A stretch of DNA of 64,000 nucleotides. It comes from Spirochaetales bacterium (GTDB lineage Bacteria; Spirochaetota; Spirochaetia; Treponematales; Treponemataceae). Positions 51,695 to 60,562 of this stretch are shown piece by piece; the stretch's first letter is position 1, and every line of letters starts with the position of its first letter. The stretch spans positions 62,001 through 126,000 of the forward strand of contig QKEL01000012.1 of assembly GCA_003252395.1 (NCBI GenBank), read 5' to 3'. Under the pieces are notes generated by a model that did not search any database, had not been told where the DNA came from, and saw nothing but the letters and a program-made list of their open reading frames with translations. Position numbers and translations under genes: made by a program.

Positions 51695-52351
51695 ATGGCA
51701 GTACTTACGTTTTCGCAGGAATTCGGCAGCGGGGGGACGGAGATCGCGAAACGGGTCGCGGAGGAAACGGGATACGCGTTCGCGGACAAGAAGGCGATCG
51801 GCGAACTGCTCGCCCAATACGGACTCGTGGGGTTTCAGAAGGTTTACGAAAGCGCGCCCGCGTTTTGGGAGGCGCTCGATACGCAAATGATGGAACAGCG
51901 GAAGATCACCATAGGGATGATGAACCGGACGATACTCGCCCTCGCGCGCCGAGACCGGGTAGTCATCGTCGGGCGGGGCAGCTATCTCGTGCTCGCGGGG
52001 TTCGCTGACGTTATCAACGTTCGCGTGCAGGCGCCGTTCGATTTCCGCGTCGCGCGGGTTATGGACGAGTTGGGCCTTGAGGACAGGGACAAGGCGGAAA
52101 GCGCGGTGCGGGAAAGCGACGCGAAGCGGGAGCGGTTCATCGAGTCGGCGTACGGGAGCCACCGGGACCGGGTGCAGGATTTCAACCTCGCCGTGGATAC
52201 GCGTCTGATCCCCCGCGACACGGCGGTTCGCTTCATCGTCGGCGCCGTCAGGGACCTGGAGAAGGCCGGCGCCGAAGGCGGGAAACGGGTCTCCTCAATC
52301 GAGGTGGAGCCGGTACTCATGCACGCCGTGGAGGAACTGTTCGCCGCGTGA
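51695..52351 (+). CDS. Cytidylate-kinase-like P-loop protein
   Basis: 218 aa. Cytidylate_kin2-type family: P-loop variant SQEFGSGGTEIAKRVAEETGYAFADKK, VVIVGRGSYLVLA, and the arginine-rich lid region SAVRESDAKRERFIESAYG. Members are probably nucleoside or small-molecule kinases; real substrates are rarely known. The P-loop is GSGGTE instead of GxGGKS/T, keeping the glycine pattern but not the standard Lys, so kinase activity is not assured. It converges on the macrodomain gene. Confidence 0.75.
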   Translation: MAVLTFSQEFGSGGTEIAKRVAEETGYAFADKKAIGELLAQYGLVGFQKVYESAPAFWEALDTQMMEQRKITIGMMNRTILALARRDRVVIVGRGSYLVLAGFADVINVRVQAPFDFRVARVMDELGLEDRDKAESAVRESDAKRERFIESAYGSHRDRVQDFNLAVDTRLIPRDTAVRFIVGAVRDLEKAGAEGGKRVSSIEVEPVLMHAVEELFAA

Positions 52352-52376
52352 CGGCGGGCGGGAAGCCTTTCGCGGT

Positions 52377-52901
52377 TCAGCGAAGGCCGGCAAAGGCCGC
52401 GCGGTACAGTTCGTGATTGTCGCGCTCGAAGTTCACGAAAACGATCTCGAGCCCGGACGCCGTCGGGCGTGACAGGCGCCCTTCGATCACGGCCCGGACG
52501 ATTCGGACGGCGTCGCGTTTGGGGTAGCCGTATACCCCGGTGCTTATGGCGGGGAAGGAAACGGAGGCGCACCCTAAGCGTTCCGCCAGATCAAGGCAGT
52601 TTTCGTAGCAGGCGGCGAGCGATTCGCCCTCGCCTTCGCTTCCGCCGCGCCATACGGGACCGACCGTGTGGATAACCCAGCGGGCGGGAAGCCTTCCCGC
52701 GACGGTGCTCACCGCGCCGCCGGTTTTCAAAAACCCGATACGCCGAATGATCGCCTCGCACTCGAGAAGGATTTCGGGGCCTCCCGCGCGGTGGATCGCC
52801 CCGTCCACTCCCCCGCCGCCCATAAGGGAGGAATTCGCCGCGTTGACGATGGCGTCGACGGGAATCGCCGTGATGTCGCCCTGAACCAGCCGGACCGTCA
52901 C
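52377..52901 (-). CDS. Macrodomain protein (ADP-ribose/O-acetyl-ADP-ribose binding)
   Basis: 174 aa from a GTG start at 52,901, with GGGAG 8 nt upstream. The longer frame from 52,994 would overlap the upstream esterase gene by 68 bp and adds a non-conserved tail. Macrodomain signatures: [52 protein letters not shown], and [17 protein letters not shown]. YmdB-type members remove ADP-ribose or hydrolyse O-acetyl-ADP-ribose. 25 bp downstream of the esterase gene, so cotranscription is likely. Confidence 0.9.
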   Translation of the reverse strand: MTVRLVQGDITAIPVDAIVNAANSSLMGGGGVDGAIHRAGGPEILLECEAIIRRIGFLKTGGAVSTVAGRLPARWVIHTVGPVWRGGSEGEGESLAACYENCLDLAERLGCASVSFPAISTGVYGYPKRDAVRIVRAVIEGRLSRPTASGLEIVFVNFERDNHELYRAAFAGLR

Positions 52902-52926
52902 GCGGGGACTCCCGGGTACGGGGCCG

Positions 52927-53826
52927 TCAGCGCAGGCGTCGGTTGAATAGCCATACGAAGAGCTCCCGATCTCGGTAGCAGGTTCCGGATTCATGGCCCA
53001 TGCCCGCGTATTCGCTGTACCGGAAGGCCGGCTCCCCCTCCCTGATGAGGGTTACGGTGGACCGGGGCACGCCGCAGGTTTCGTCGGAAACGGACGCTTC
53101 GACCGCGCCCGAATACGAAGGGTACGCGCGGAAATGCGCGAGGGCGGCGCGGGCCACGCCGACGCGCGCGGGCTCGTCGTTCAATCCGACGTGGTACCAG
53201 AGCGCGGTTTTCGCCGCGATGGCGTCGCCCAGGTCCGATTGGCTTTGACCGGCCATGCGGAGTATGGCGGCGAAATATTTCCCCTTATTGCCCATGCCCC
53301 TCGCGAGGGGAAAGCTGCCCGAGCCGCCCCGGGAAAAGCCGGTCAGGTAGATTCGGGACGGATCGACGCGATAGCCGGAGGAAACGGCGAGGTCGATCCA
53401 GTCCGCGAGGGCCTCACCGTCGCCTACGCCGTCTTTTTGCCAATCAAGGACGAAGGCGGGAAACCGCTTGTTGAAGGAATTCGAGGAGGCGGTATATTGA
53501 GACGCGCCGTCGCCCCAAAAGCCGGATACCAAAAGCGGATACAGGCGGTTCGCGTTCGAAGCCCGCGCGTAACCCCAGGGGCCGGTAACGGATACGCCGC
53601 CGACGGTAAAGGTTTCGCCCGAGTCGGCTCCGGTAAAGGTTTCCGCGGGATTGAGGGTTTCGTTCACGGCCTCGTTCAGGGAGTACGGGGTAGGCGGTCG
53701 CGCGGTAGAAAGGGAACAGGCGCTTATCGCGAGGGCGAGTAAGGCGACGGCGGATACCGCGCGCGCGGCCGCGCAGGAGGCGCGTTCACGGCGACGGGAC
53801 GGCGTTTTTTTTCCGGTTTCTCTCAT
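52927..53826 (-). CDS. Lipoprotein alpha/beta-hydrolase (esterase/depolymerase-like)
   Basis: 299 aa. Signal peptide with lipobox LAISAC, so membrane-anchored outside the cytoplasm. An alpha/beta-hydrolase nucleophile elbow GFSRGGSG, an acid candidate in GLNDEPARV, and a His in GMGHESG fit a Ser-Asp-His triad; the preceding [12 protein letters not shown] and [16 protein letters not shown] recall PHB-depolymerase/feruloyl-esterase-like enzymes. Substrate unknown. The start is the first Met before the signal peptide (53,826); the frame continues upstream through non-coding GC-rich sequence. Confidence 0.7.
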   Translation of the reverse strand: MRETGKKTPSRRRERASCAAARAVSAVALLALAISACSLSTARPPTPYSLNEAVNETLNPAETFTGADSGETFTVGGVSVTGPWGYARASNANRLYPLLVSGFWGDGASQYTASSNSFNKRFPAFVLDWQKDGVGDGEALADWIDLAVSSGYRVDPSRIYLTGFSRGGSGSFPLARGMGNKGKYFAAILRMAGQSQSDLGDAIAAKTALWYHVGLNDEPARVGVARAALAHFRAYPSYSGAVEASVSDETCGVPRSTVTLIREGEPAFRYSEYAGMGHESGTCYRDRELFVWLFNRRLR

Positions 53827-53995
53827 GGGCCTTAATGATAGCACCGCCGCAGGCGGGATTCTTGGCCGAGAAGGGGGCGGACCGGGACCCCGCAGGGACG
53901 GGGGCGCGGGAAGCGCGACCGCGGAGCGAGGAGGCCCGGGCCGGGGGGAAGGCCTTCCCCCCCCCATGAAAAAAGCCCGTAAGGAAAATCACCGC

Positions 53996-54024
53996 TTGCC
54001 TTTGTCGATAAGGCGGGGTACAGT
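53996..54024 (+). promoter_or_regulatory. Promoter of the membrane LuxR-type gene
   Basis: TTGCCT (53996-54001), 17 bp, TACAGT (54019-54024), then 6 nt and ATG. Predicted leaderless message. Confidence 0.6.
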
Positions 54025-54030
54025 GGTTTT

Positions 54031-54864
54031 ATGGCGAATGAATCCGTTGCCCGAAAAGAGTTTAGCCTTTTAGGAAAGGATTCGTTTCACGTGAAGATCC
54101 GGATTATCGCCTTGATCGGCCTGGTATTGGATATCGCGATACTGACCCTTGAGCTGACGAACGTCATGCACGCAAACACGGTGAAGCACGTAACGGATTC
54201 CATTACGATCGCGCTCCTCGTAGTCCTTTTCGCGCGGCCGAACCGGACGGGCATTCTCGCGTTCATCGGAATAGCCCAATGCGTGATCAATATTTATTAC
54301 GGGGGCCATATTCTCGGGTTCCTCTTTTACGTGTTCGGCCTGGGGATTCTTCTGAAAGACGGCTTTTTCCGTTCCAATCGGGCGCTGAAGATCGCGCTGC
54401 TGCTTACCGTATTGGTCGCGGTTACCCTTTCGCAGCTGTGGACGTTCAGCCTGCAGCGGTTTACCATTTCGGTGGTGAATATCGCGTTGGCCAGCGCGAT
54501 CGTATTCGCCTTTCTGTACCTGTTTCACGACACGCTGAGAAACCTCTACCGGGAAAAGCCGGTGCTCGACCTGGCCAAGGGCGGGCTGACCGACCGGCAG
54601 CTTTCGTGCGTTCGGGGCTGCCTTGAGGGCAAGAGAATCCGCGACGTGGCGGAAGAGCTCTGCGTTTCCGATTCGGTGATCAAGAAGGAATTTTTGGTGG
54701 TGTACGAGGCCTTGGGCGTGACCGATTACCGGGAACTGCAATACCGGCTGGAAAACAGCAGGGTACGGTTCCCGGAGCGGCCGGAGCCGCGCGATCCGGC
54801 CCCGCTCGGGCGGCCGGACCAGGAAGCCCCCGTCGAGGGGCTTAAGCCAATCGCTTCAGTATAG
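54031..54864 (+). CDS. Membrane-anchored LuxR-type regulator
   Basis: 277 aa. About five or six hydrophobic spans (residues 20-165) form an N-terminal membrane domain that contains no recognised sensor. They are followed by a cytoplasmic LuxR/GerE-like helix-turn-helix (LTDRQLSCVRGCLEGKRIRDVAEELCVSDSVIKKEFLVVYEALGVTDYRELQYRL, about 185-245). The family Thr-Val before the recognition helix is replaced by DSVIKKEF, unlike classical LuxR. The final 30 residues are proline-rich. A direct membrane-to-DNA signalling protein is the simplest reading (inference). It overlaps the convergent DUF2178 gene by 23 bp. Confidence 0.65.
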   Translation: MANESVARKEFSLLGKDSFHVKIRIIALIGLVLDIAILTLELTNVMHANTVKHVTDSITIALLVVLFARPNRTGILAFIGIAQCVINIYYGGHILGFLFYVFGLGILLKDGFFRSNRALKIALLLTVLVAVTLSQLWTFSLQRFTISVVNIALASAIVFAFLYLFHDTLRNLYREKPVLDLAKGGLTDRQLSCVRGCLEGKRIRDVAEELCVSDSVIKKEFLVVYEALGVTDYRELQYRLENSRVRFPERPEPRDPAPLGRPDQEAPVEGLKPIASV

Positions 54865-55249
54865 CCGAGCCGACCTGATACACGCCGACGAGAACCAGGA
54901 CGGTTGTTACCGCGAGGGCGGTCGAGCTGACGCCCCGGACGGCCGGAAGCGACGCGGCCAATATGACGAAGAGGGCCAGGCCGATTACGGTCACGAAGAC
55001 GGCGATACTGGCGGCCTTTCCGGCGAGCCTCGATTCCCGCTCGTCGATTTCGCCGAAGCGCCTGCCGCCCACGATCCGCCGGACGACGATCAACGCGATT
55101 ATCACGACCAGGACGGAACCGAAGCCGATAAAGAGGCCCCGGGTAAAGTCGGGGCTGGGCTTGAGCACGATGACCAGCGCCAATAGCACCAGGCCGGCGA
55201 TACACTCGTTTACCAGAATTAAAATATCCTTCGCCAATTTTTTCTTCAC
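54842..55249 (-). CDS. DUF2178-like integral membrane protein
   Basis: 135 aa, four predicted membrane spans (ILILVNECIAGLVLLALVIVL, GLFIGFGSVLVVIIALIVV, AASIAVFVTVIGLALFVILA, STALAVTTVLVLVGVYQVGSAIL), with a conserved-looking ERESRLAGKAASIAVF helix between spans. It follows the XRE regulator with an ATGA overlap; such pairs are common and of unknown function. Confidence 0.75.
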   Translation of the reverse strand: MKKKLAKDILILVNECIAGLVLLALVIVLKPSPDFTRGLFIGFGSVLVVIIALIVVRRIVGGRRFGEIDERESRLAGKAASIAVFVTVIGLALFVILAASLPAVRGVSSTALAVTTVLVLVGVYQVGSAILKRLA

Positions 55250-55473
55250 TTCCTTTCTCCTTCCGGTGTATGGGGCGCCGGTTCGCCGTAATGGAATACG
55301 TTCTCGATCGTGGTGCCGAAAAGGCGGGCGATCGCGAAGGCCAGGGGCAGGGACGGGTCATACCGCCCCTTTTCCAGGGAGATAACCGTCTGCCGGGACA
55401 CGGATAGGCGCTCGGCCAGGTCTTCCTGGGTAATGCCGCGCGCTTCCCGCAGGGTTTTGATTTCGTTGTTCAC
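55246..55473 (-). CDS. Small XRE-family regulator
   Basis: 75 aa. Helix-turn-helix of the YozG/immunity-repressor type (IKTLREARGITQEDLAERLSVSRQTVISLEKGRYDPSLPLAFAIARLFGTTIENVF). Starts with GTG, with AAGGAGG 11 nt upstream. Three operators upstream suggest autoregulation. Translationally coupled to the membrane gene. Confidence 0.9.
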   Translation of the reverse strand: MNNEIKTLREARGITQEDLAERLSVSRQTVISLEKGRYDPSLPLAFAIARLFGTTIENVFHYGEPAPHTPEGERK

Positions 55474-55507
55474 GGTACGTGCGACCTCCTTTCGGTTACC
55501 ATTTTTT

Positions 55508-55567
55508 GTAAAGCTAGCTTTACGTAAAACATACTTTACGTTTGTTTAAATGTCAAGCTTACTTTAC
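55508..55567 (-). promoter_or_regulatory. XRE/DUF2178 promoter with three operators
   Basis: Minus strand TTGACA (55556-55551), 17 bp, TATGTT (55533-55528). Three 16-bp sites: the perfect palindrome GTAAAGCTAGCTTTAC (55508-55523), an adjoining GTAAAACATACTTTAC (55524-55539) over the -10, and GTCAAGCTTACTTTAC (55552-55567) over the -35. Confidence 0.8.
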
Positions 55568-55602
55568 GGAATGGGCCGATTCCCCGCGGTCGGCGTTTTT
55601 TA

Positions 55603-55611
55603 TGGTATACT
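55603..55611 (+). promoter_or_regulatory. Extended -10 promoter of the moxR operon
   Basis: TGGTATACT at 55603-55611, ending 6 nt before the ATG at 55,618, with no evident -35 and no Shine-Dalgarno site. Confidence 0.6.
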
Positions 55612-55617
55612 GCTTGC

Positions 55618-56589
55618 ATGAGCGAAGCACCTTCAGAAATCGCCCGGGTAGGCGAAGTGGCCGCGGCAATTCTCGATTCCGTCGGTTCGGTATTTAAGGG
55701 CAAGAGGGAAACCCTTGAGCATCTTTTGGTAACCCTGTTCGCGGGCGGCCACGTGCTTATCGAGGACGTTCCGGGTACGGGCAAAACCGTGCTGGCCAAG
55801 GCGTTGGCGAAAAGCGTGGACCTGCCCTTCGCACGGGTGCAGTGTACGCCCGACCTCATGCCCGCCGACGTGACGGGCACCGCCGTTTTTTCGCCCAAGA
55901 CCCAAACGTTCCGGTTCCGCAAGGGGCCGATTCACGCGTCGGTGGTGCTGGTGGACGAATTGAACCGGGCCACGCCCCGCACGCAGTCCGCCTTTTTGGA
56001 GGCCATGGCGGAGGCCCAGGTGAGCGCCGACGGAAGGCTTTTTCCCCTGCCCTCCCCCTTTTTCCTGATAGCCACCGAGAATCCCGTTGAGTCGGAAGGG
56101 ACCTTTCCGTTGCCCGAGGCGCAGAAGGACCGGTTTATGCTGTCGCTGACGCCGGGCTACCCGAGCCGGGAGGAAGAGGCCGACATTATCGAGGCGCAGC
56201 GGCGGTCGGACCACCCGGTGAACGACGTGCGCGCCGTGGCCTCGGCGGCCGACGTGCTCGCCTGCGCCGGGGCGGTGGTTTCGGTGCACGTTGAGCCGTC
56301 GGTCAGGGACTACCTTTTGGCCCTGGTCGCCGCGACCCGCGCCGATTCCCGGGTCGCCGTGGGCGTTTCTCCCCGCGGCTCGATAGCCCTCTATAAGGCG
56401 GCGCAAGCCCTGGCCGCGATCCGGGGCAGGAGCTATGCGACCCCGGAAGACGTTAAGGAGCTGTTGGTTCCGGCGTTCCGCAAGCGCCTGATTCTCAAGG
56501 GGGACTACCTGGCCAGGGGCTACGCGAGCGAGAGTATCCTCTCGGAGATCGCGGTTTCGGTGCCGATTCCCGCCTTCAGGGACCGCTGA
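55618..56589 (+). CDS. MoxR-family AAA+ ATPase
   Basis: 323 aa. Walker A EDVPGTGKTVLAKAL, Walker B VVLVDELNRATPRTQSAFLEAMAE, sensor block LIATENPVESEGTFPLPEAQKDRF, and a C-terminal lid (SPRGSIALYKAAQALAAIRGRSYATPEDVKEL). MoxR ATPases act as chaperones maturing partner proteins, often with a VWA protein; here the partner is the DUF58 protein encoded next, whose start overlaps the stop (TGATG). First gene of a three-gene operon. Confidence 0.95.
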   Translation: MSEAPSEIARVGEVAAAILDSVGSVFKGKRETLEHLLVTLFAGGHVLIEDVPGTGKTVLAKALAKSVDLPFARVQCTPDLMPADVTGTAVFSPKTQTFRFRKGPIHASVVLVDELNRATPRTQSAFLEAMAEAQVSADGRLFPLPSPFFLIATENPVESEGTFPLPEAQKDRFMLSLTPGYPSREEEADIIEAQRRSDHPVNDVRAVASAADVLACAGAVVSVHVEPSVRDYLLALVAATRADSRVAVGVSPRGSIALYKAAQALAAIRGRSYATPEDVKELLVPAFRKRLILKGDYLARGYASESILSEIAVSVPIPAFRDR

Positions 56590-57662
56590 TGGGCGTCATG
56601 AGGGGCTTCGCCGCCTTCGCGGGGCTTGCGTGCTTTCTTTTCGCGACGAACGGGCCGCTTCGGGCCCTGGGCATGTTCGAGTTCGCCGTTACCGCCCTTT
56701 GCTGGGCGTACAGCCGGCACTGCCAGGCGAGCTTTACCGCCCGGCGCACGGTTTCTTCGCTGCGGGTGCCGCGCAATGACCGGCTTGAGCTCGTGATCCT
56801 CGCCTCAAACCGTTCGCGCCTTCCCCTATATTCCTGTTTTTTCGGCGATACGCCCGGAATGCTTTCCGTGGGCGCCGACGACGCCCGGTGGCTGCTGACG
56901 CTTCCGCCCGAGTCGACCGTGGCGCTCCGCTATACCATCGCGGGGAGTTCCCGGGGCGATTTCGGAATCGGGCCCTTCCGCTTTCGCGGCGGGGACCCTT
57001 TGGGCCTTTTCCCCTTCGATACCCGCATAGACGACCGCGCGGAGGTGCTGGTGCTTCCGGCCAGGATCGACGTTGACCTGCGGTTCGACCGCGGCGTTCC
57101 CCAGGGAGAAATCGCCGCCCGGGACTTACGGTACGAGGACGTTACCCTGTGCCGCTCGATTCGCGACTACCGCGCGGGCGACGAGCTGAAGCGGATAAAC
57201 TGGAAGGCTACGGCGCGACTGGGCCGGCTTTATACGAACGAATACCTGAATACCCTCAACGGCCCGCTCATGGTTTTTTGCGATCTTTCCGCGGGCCGGT
57301 ATCCGCTGCGGCTCAGGAGGGACCAGGCGGAACGGGTCATAGAAACCGCCGCCGCGCTGGTGAACCTGGCGGCGGAAAAGCGGCAGGAATGCGGTTTCGC
57401 CAGTACCGGGACCGGCCGTCCCTTTTTAAAAAGCGGCTCGGCCAAGGCGCCCACCGTGCTCGATTGCCTGGCGAGAATGGATATGGCGGCCGAGCGGGAC
57501 GGCGATACCGAAATAGACCGCGCCTTCCTCGCGCGGGCGATCGCCTCGACGCCGGTCGGCGGACGGTGCCTGTACGTGGGGCCGGACCGGCCGGATATCC
57601 TCGCGGAAGGCAGGGTTTTCGAAAAAGCCGCGGAGTACGTATATGAATACAAGCGCCGATAG
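56589..57662 (+). CDS. DUF58 protein
   Basis: 357 aa. Two N-terminal hydrophobic segments, then a beta domain (FGIGPFRFRGGDPLGLFPF) and the DUF58 signature RDYRAGDELKRINWKATARLGRLYTNEY, leading into a VWA-like region. DUF58 proteins accompany MoxR ATPases in cell-envelope or stress modules. Overlaps moxR by 1 bp and the next gene by 20 bp, so it is tightly coupled. Confidence 0.9.
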   Translation: MGVMRGFAAFAGLACFLFATNGPLRALGMFEFAVTALCWAYSRHCQASFTARRTVSSLRVPRNDRLELVILASNRSRLPLYSCFFGDTPGMLSVGADDARWLLTLPPESTVALRYTIAGSSRGDFGIGPFRFRGGDPLGLFPFDTRIDDRAEVLVLPARIDVDLRFDRGVPQGEIAARDLRYEDVTLCRSIRDYRAGDELKRINWKATARLGRLYTNEYLNTLNGPLMVFCDLSAGRYPLRLRRDQAERVIETAAALVNLAAEKRQECGFASTGTGRPFLKSGSAKAPTVLDCLARMDMAAERDGDTEIDRAFLARAIASTPVGGRCLYVGPDRPDILAEGRVFEKAAEYVYEYKRR

Positions 57663-59190
57663 CCGCCCCGGGGATTCGGCGCCCCTTTCCTTTTCCCACG
57701 GACTGCTCGCCCTTACCTTTCCGGCGCTCTTTATCGCCGGCGTATTCTCCCTCCTCGCGGACTGTACCGGTTCGATTCGCTTCGGCGATCCGGCCTTCGC
57801 CCTGGCGGTCCTGGGAGGGGGCGTGGCCTCGGTGGCGTTCAACGCGCTTTTCACCCGCATTCGGGGCGGGTCGTTTGCCCGCCACCGGGCGCTCGCCCTC
57901 GTCGCGGCGGGGGCGTATGCCGCGCGCGTCGCCTTAACCGGCGGGGGCCCGGCGGAACGCCTCATACCTTCGGCCCGCTTTGCCGCGTGCCTACTTTCCT
58001 TCGCGGGGGAATGGATTTGGGCGGGCATTCTGTATCGCTTTCTCGCAGACCGGGAACGGTTCGTTTCCGACATGCGCGCGCGCGGCAACGAGACCATTTT
58101 TCACGCGGTGCGCGAGGAGGACTATCTCCTGCGGGACGCAGCGGGTGGCGTTTCCCAGGCGTCGAAGCTTACGGGACTGCTCGCGGGCTTTCTCCTGGCG
58201 GCGCTCTTTGTTCCCCTCCTATTGGGCAGGGTCCCGTCGTTGCGGTCGATAGCCCTCATCGGCGCCTTTTTCGCGTACCGCGAATTCCTGGTCGCCCTGT
58301 TCCGCCATTTCCGGGAGGAGTTCGCGCTGGCGGGCATGGGCCTTTCCAACGCCTTTTCCTACGCGGGCGCCCGCATGGGCCCGGCCGCGGCGGTGATAGC
58401 CCTGGCGGCGATTATCGCCATAGCCGCCTCCCTCGCCCTGCCCCCGGTGCCGAGCGCCTGGTTTTTCGCCTTCATCGCGCGGCTTTTCGCCTTTCTGAAC
58501 CGACCGACGCCCCATGAAGAACTCCCGGAAGATTTTCTCGCCGAGCCGGAGGGCGAATCGGACACCCTGTTTCCGCCCGCCTTGCCCGACGCCGGCGAGC
58601 CGCTGTTCGATCCCCGCGCCCTGTTCCTGTTCTTACGGTACGCGGCCCTCGTCGCGTTCGCCTGCGCGGCGTTGTGGTTTCTCTTCGGCCCCTTTTTCAA
58701 GCGGGAATTCAGGCGGTTTTTCGCCGAGGGCGCGGCGATGCGGTACTTACGCGCCTTAATCGGAACGGTCCGCGCGGGCTTCGCGGCCATGGGACGGGCC
58801 ATCGCCGGCGCCTTTCGAACCGGCTTTGGGTTCCGATCGGCGAGGCGCCCCGCCGGCGACGGCACGGAGGCCAGGGCGTTCAAGGCCTCGTTGCGGAAAC
58901 GGGCGGATTCGGCCAGGAGTCCCGAAAAGAAGGCGGAGTTAGGAAGGCTCACGGCGGTTTTTGCGACGCTGATCGAGTGGGGAAGCGCCGAGGGGACCGT
59001 GTGGGAGCGCCACGAGGCGCCGCTCGAGTACGCGCTCAGGCTGGCCCGGGGATTCCCGCCGCAAAGGGAAGACCTGACGCTCGCGGGAGTCCTTTTCGAG
59101 AAGGCCCTGTACGCCAAGGAACTCTTGGGAGCGCTCGAGGAGCGGGCCTTTACCGACGCCGTGAGCCGGATACTCGCGAGCGCCCCGTAA
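57643..59190 (+). CDS. Membrane protein with C-terminal DUF4129-like domain
   Basis: 515 aa. About eight to nine membrane spans in residues 20-370, with a loop of Pro/Glu-rich sequence near 290. The last 100 residues (LGRLTAVFATLIEWGSAEGTVWERHEAPLEYALRLARGFPPQREDL) resemble DUF4129, the C-terminal domain that follows transglutaminase proteins in MoxR/DUF58 operons. No transglutaminase domain is present. Third gene of the operon, overlapping DUF58 by 20 bp. Confidence 0.7.
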   Translation: MNTSADSRPGDSAPLSFSHGLLALTFPALFIAGVFSLLADCTGSIRFGDPAFALAVLGGGVASVAFNALFTRIRGGSFARHRALALVAAGAYAARVALTGGGPAERLIPSARFAACLLSFAGEWIWAGILYRFLADRERFVSDMRARGNETIFHAVREEDYLLRDAAGGVSQASKLTGLLAGFLLAALFVPLLLGRVPSLRSIALIGAFFAYREFLVALFRHFREEFALAGMGLSNAFSYAGARMGPAAAVIALAAIIAIAASLALPPVPSAWFFAFIARLFAFLNRPTPHEELPEDFLAEPEGESDTLFPPALPDAGEPLFDPRALFLFLRYAALVAFACAALWFLFGPFFKREFRRFFAEGAAMRYLRALIGTVRAGFAAMGRAIAGAFRTGFGFRSARRPAGDGTEARAFKASLRKRADSARSPEKKAELGRLTAVFATLIEWGSAEGTVWERHEAPLEYALRLARGFPPQREDLTLAGVLFEKALYAKELLGALEERAFTDAVSRILASAP

Positions 59191-59216
59191 GCGGTGCAAT
59201 TTTACCCGATCCGTAG

Positions 59217-59222
59217 TACACT
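59217..59222 (+). promoter_or_regulatory. Candidate -10 of the acyltransferase operon
   Basis: TACACT ends 8 nt before the ATG at 59,231. A weak -35, GTGCAA, lies 17 bp upstream. No Shine-Dalgarno site is present, so the message is probably leaderless or nearly so. Confidence 0.45.
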
Positions 59223-59230
59223 ATTCATAC

Positions 59231-60562
59231 ATGGCCTTCGATACGGAACACGAATCATTTTGGAGACCCGACAATAGCGCGGTGTTTACCGCGGCGGTTT
59301 CGGATCGCTCGGGGCCGTTTATTTTCAGGCTGTCCTGCGAAATGTCGGATACGGTGAATGCCGACGCCCTCAACCAGGCCCTTTCCCGGGCCGCGAAACG
59401 CTTCCCCTACCTTTTCGTACGCCTGCGCAAAGGGGTGTTCTGGCATTACTTCGAACCCTGTTCAGCCCTGATCGAAACGGAGCGGGAGCGTACGGTCCCC
59501 TGCCGGCAAGAAGCCGGGGACGAATCGAGGCCCCTGTGCCGGGTGTACGCCCGGGGCCGGAGCATCGCCTGCGAATTCCACCATGCCATTACCGACGGCA
59601 CCGGGGGGATGATCTTCCTGCGCGCCCTGATAATCGAGTACCTCGTGGCCCTCGGCGTTCCCCTTGACCGGGAAGGGAACCGCCGCTTGGATTTCATAGA
59701 CCGCGAGGCCGAGCCTGAGGCGGAGGAGTGGGAAGACTCGTACCGGAAGCATTTCAGGCGGGACATTCCCCCGCCCGACAAGGTGCCCAAGGCCTGGCTC
59801 CTGCCGGGATCGCGGATGCGTTCTGATTACCGGGTGACCACGGCGGAAATGCCCCTGGAGGGCGCCCTTGCGATCGCCCGAAAGCACCGGGTGAGCCTGA
59901 CCGAATGGCTGACCGCCTGTTATCTCGCCGCGATGCAGGAAACCTACCTCGCCGAGGGCGCCCTGCATTCCAAAATTCGCATGAGCGGCAAGCGTATCAC
60001 CATTCAGGTGCCGATAAACCTGCGGAAGATGTATCCCTCACGGACCATGCGCAACTTTTTCCTGTTCGCCGCGCCCAATATCGACATGAGGCTCGGCAAA
60101 TGGGACTTTCCCGACATTCTCGAGCGGGTACACCACCAAATGAAGCTTGGCATGACGAAGATGGAACTGTACCGGCAGCTCAGGCGGAACGTGGGGGGAG
60201 AATTGAACCCGCTGGGCAGGGGCGTCTTCCTGCCGCTCAAGAATTTCGCCCTGCGCGTCATGAACCGCAAGCTGAATCTCGCGCTCTATTCGGGTTCCCT
60301 GTCGAATCTCACGGCGATCGCGATGAGCGACGACGCGGCAGCCTACGTGGAGCGCTTCCATTTTTTCCCGCCGAGCAACCTCGCCACCGGGGCGAACGTC
60401 GCGGTTTTTAGCTGGAAGGACCGGCTGTGCGTCACGGTCGGGAGCACCATAGCCGATAACCGGATAGAGCGGGCCTTCTTCGGCTTTCTCGCGCGGCAGG
60501 GGCTCGCGTTGCGCGTCAATTCCAGCGGCGAGGCGGCCCATCACCCGGAAAGGAGACGATAA
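59231..60562 (+). CDS. Condensation-type acyltransferase (HHxxxDG family)
   Basis: 443 aa. The motif HHAITDG near residue 120 is the catalytic signature of chloramphenicol-acetyltransferase-like condensation and alcohol acyltransferases; a DFGWG-type second motif is not seen. The N-terminal block (ALNQALSRAAKRFPYLFVRLRKGVFWHYFEP) resembles alcohol acetyltransferase-like proteins that occur with DUF6320 neighbours. Acyl donor and acceptor unknown. Its stop overlaps the ATG of the DUF6320 gene (TAATG). Confidence 0.8.
   Translation: MAFDTEHESFWRPDNSAVFTAAVSDRSGPFIFRLSCEMSDTVNADALNQALSRAAKRFPYLFVRLRKGVFWHYFEPCSALIETERERTVPCRQEAGDESRPLCRVYARGRSIACEFHHAITDGTGGMIFLRALIIEYLVALGVPLDREGNRRLDFIDREAEPEAEEWEDSYRKHFRRDIPPPDKVPKAWLLPGSRMRSDYRVTTAEMPLEGALAIARKHRVSLTEWLTACYLAAMQETYLAEGALHSKIRMSGKRITIQVPINLRKMYPSRTMRNFFLFAAPNIDMRLGKWDFPDILERVHHQMKLGMTKMELYRQLRRNVGGELNPLGRGVFLPLKNFALRVMNRKLNLALYSGSLSNLTAIAMSDDAAAYVERFHFFPPSNLATGANVAVFSWKDRLCVTVGSTIADNRIERAFFGFLARQGLALRVNSSGEAAHHPERRR

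Noticed and set aside
53860..53960. Further tRNA-end repeat near the GATTCTTGGCC sequence
   Set aside because: Only a short match that requires a 6-base gap; GC-rich sequence around it makes chance likely.
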